Below are positions 5,418 to 5,431 of a stretch of 5,431 bases of DNA, in pieces. The translations under genes were made by a program, and so were the position numbers. The stretch is taken from assembly GCA_002469305.1 (NCBI GenBank), contig DKEY01000143.1, positions 270-5,700 of the forward strand, written 5' to 3'. The notes under the pieces were generated by a model. That model had not been told where the DNA came from and ran no database searches. It was given only the letters and a program-made list of their open reading frames with translations. The first letter of the stretch is position 1. Each line of letters opens with the position of its first letter. Source of the stretch: Sulfurospirillum sp. UBA6810 (GTDB lineage: Bacteria > Campylobacterota > Campylobacteria > Campylobacterales > Sulfurospirillaceae).

Positions 5418-5431
5418 AATAAACTGTGTAA

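Noticed and set aside
1..5431. A previously undescribed multi-gene defence, mobile or biosynthetic system
   Set aside because: All full-length genes belong to recognisable families, and no repeats, integration signatures, CRISPR units or toxin-antitoxin-like small genes are visible. The region is mostly conserved core genome.
5418..5431. Start of a further gene after ruvX
   Set aside because: Only 14 bases remain, with no SD or start codon that can be supported.

Overview
The window is AT-rich, densely coding and all on the + strand. It looks like a chromosomal segment of a Campylobacterota (Epsilonproteobacteria) genome. A Sulfurimonas-like free-living relative is my best guess, but the genus is inferred, not proven. 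The main reason is gene order: the 3' end of ilvC, then minD, minE, a divergent polysaccharide deacetylase gene, dprA, and finally ruvX. As I recall, Helicobacter pylori has ilvC-minD-minE-dprA-ruvX in series, and Campylobacter jejuni has ilvC-deacetylase-dprA-ruvX without the min genes. The MinD, MinE, DprA and RuvX proteins here also read like the Helicobacter versions in length and motifs.

Layout. Bases 1-47 are the last codons of ilvC. Bases 48-116 hold an 11-bp perfect inverted repeat and the minD ribosome-binding site. Bases 117-3025 are a tightly packed cluster: minD and minE overlap by 4 bases, the deacetylase gene follows after 8 bases, and dprA after 1 base, so co-transcription is likely. 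A 64-base gap with a strong Shine-Dalgarno then precedes a 622-residue methyl-accepting chemotaxis protein (3090-4958). That gene is closed by a convincing intrinsic terminator. An extended -10 promoter immediately follows and drives ruvX (5013-5417). The last 14 bases hold nothing recognisable.

Functionally, MinD and MinE position the division site; their partner MinC is not encoded here. The membrane-anchored deacetylase-fold protein is probably periplasmic and may act on the cell envelope. DprA loads RecA on incoming single-stranded DNA in natural transformation. RuvX/YqgF is a 16S rRNA maturation nuclease. The chemoreceptor is the accessory element: it interrupts an otherwise conserved core block and carries a periplasmic dCache domain with what looks like the complete amino-acid-binding motif.

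I see no mobile element, CRISPR array, tRNA, rRNA or obviously new multi-gene system. The observations most worth following are regulatory: ruvX appears to be transcribed as a leaderless mRNA; a perfect 10-bp hairpin spans the minE stop codon and displays an SD-like sequence in its loop just before the deacetylase gene; and the chemoreceptor's ligand class can be predicted.
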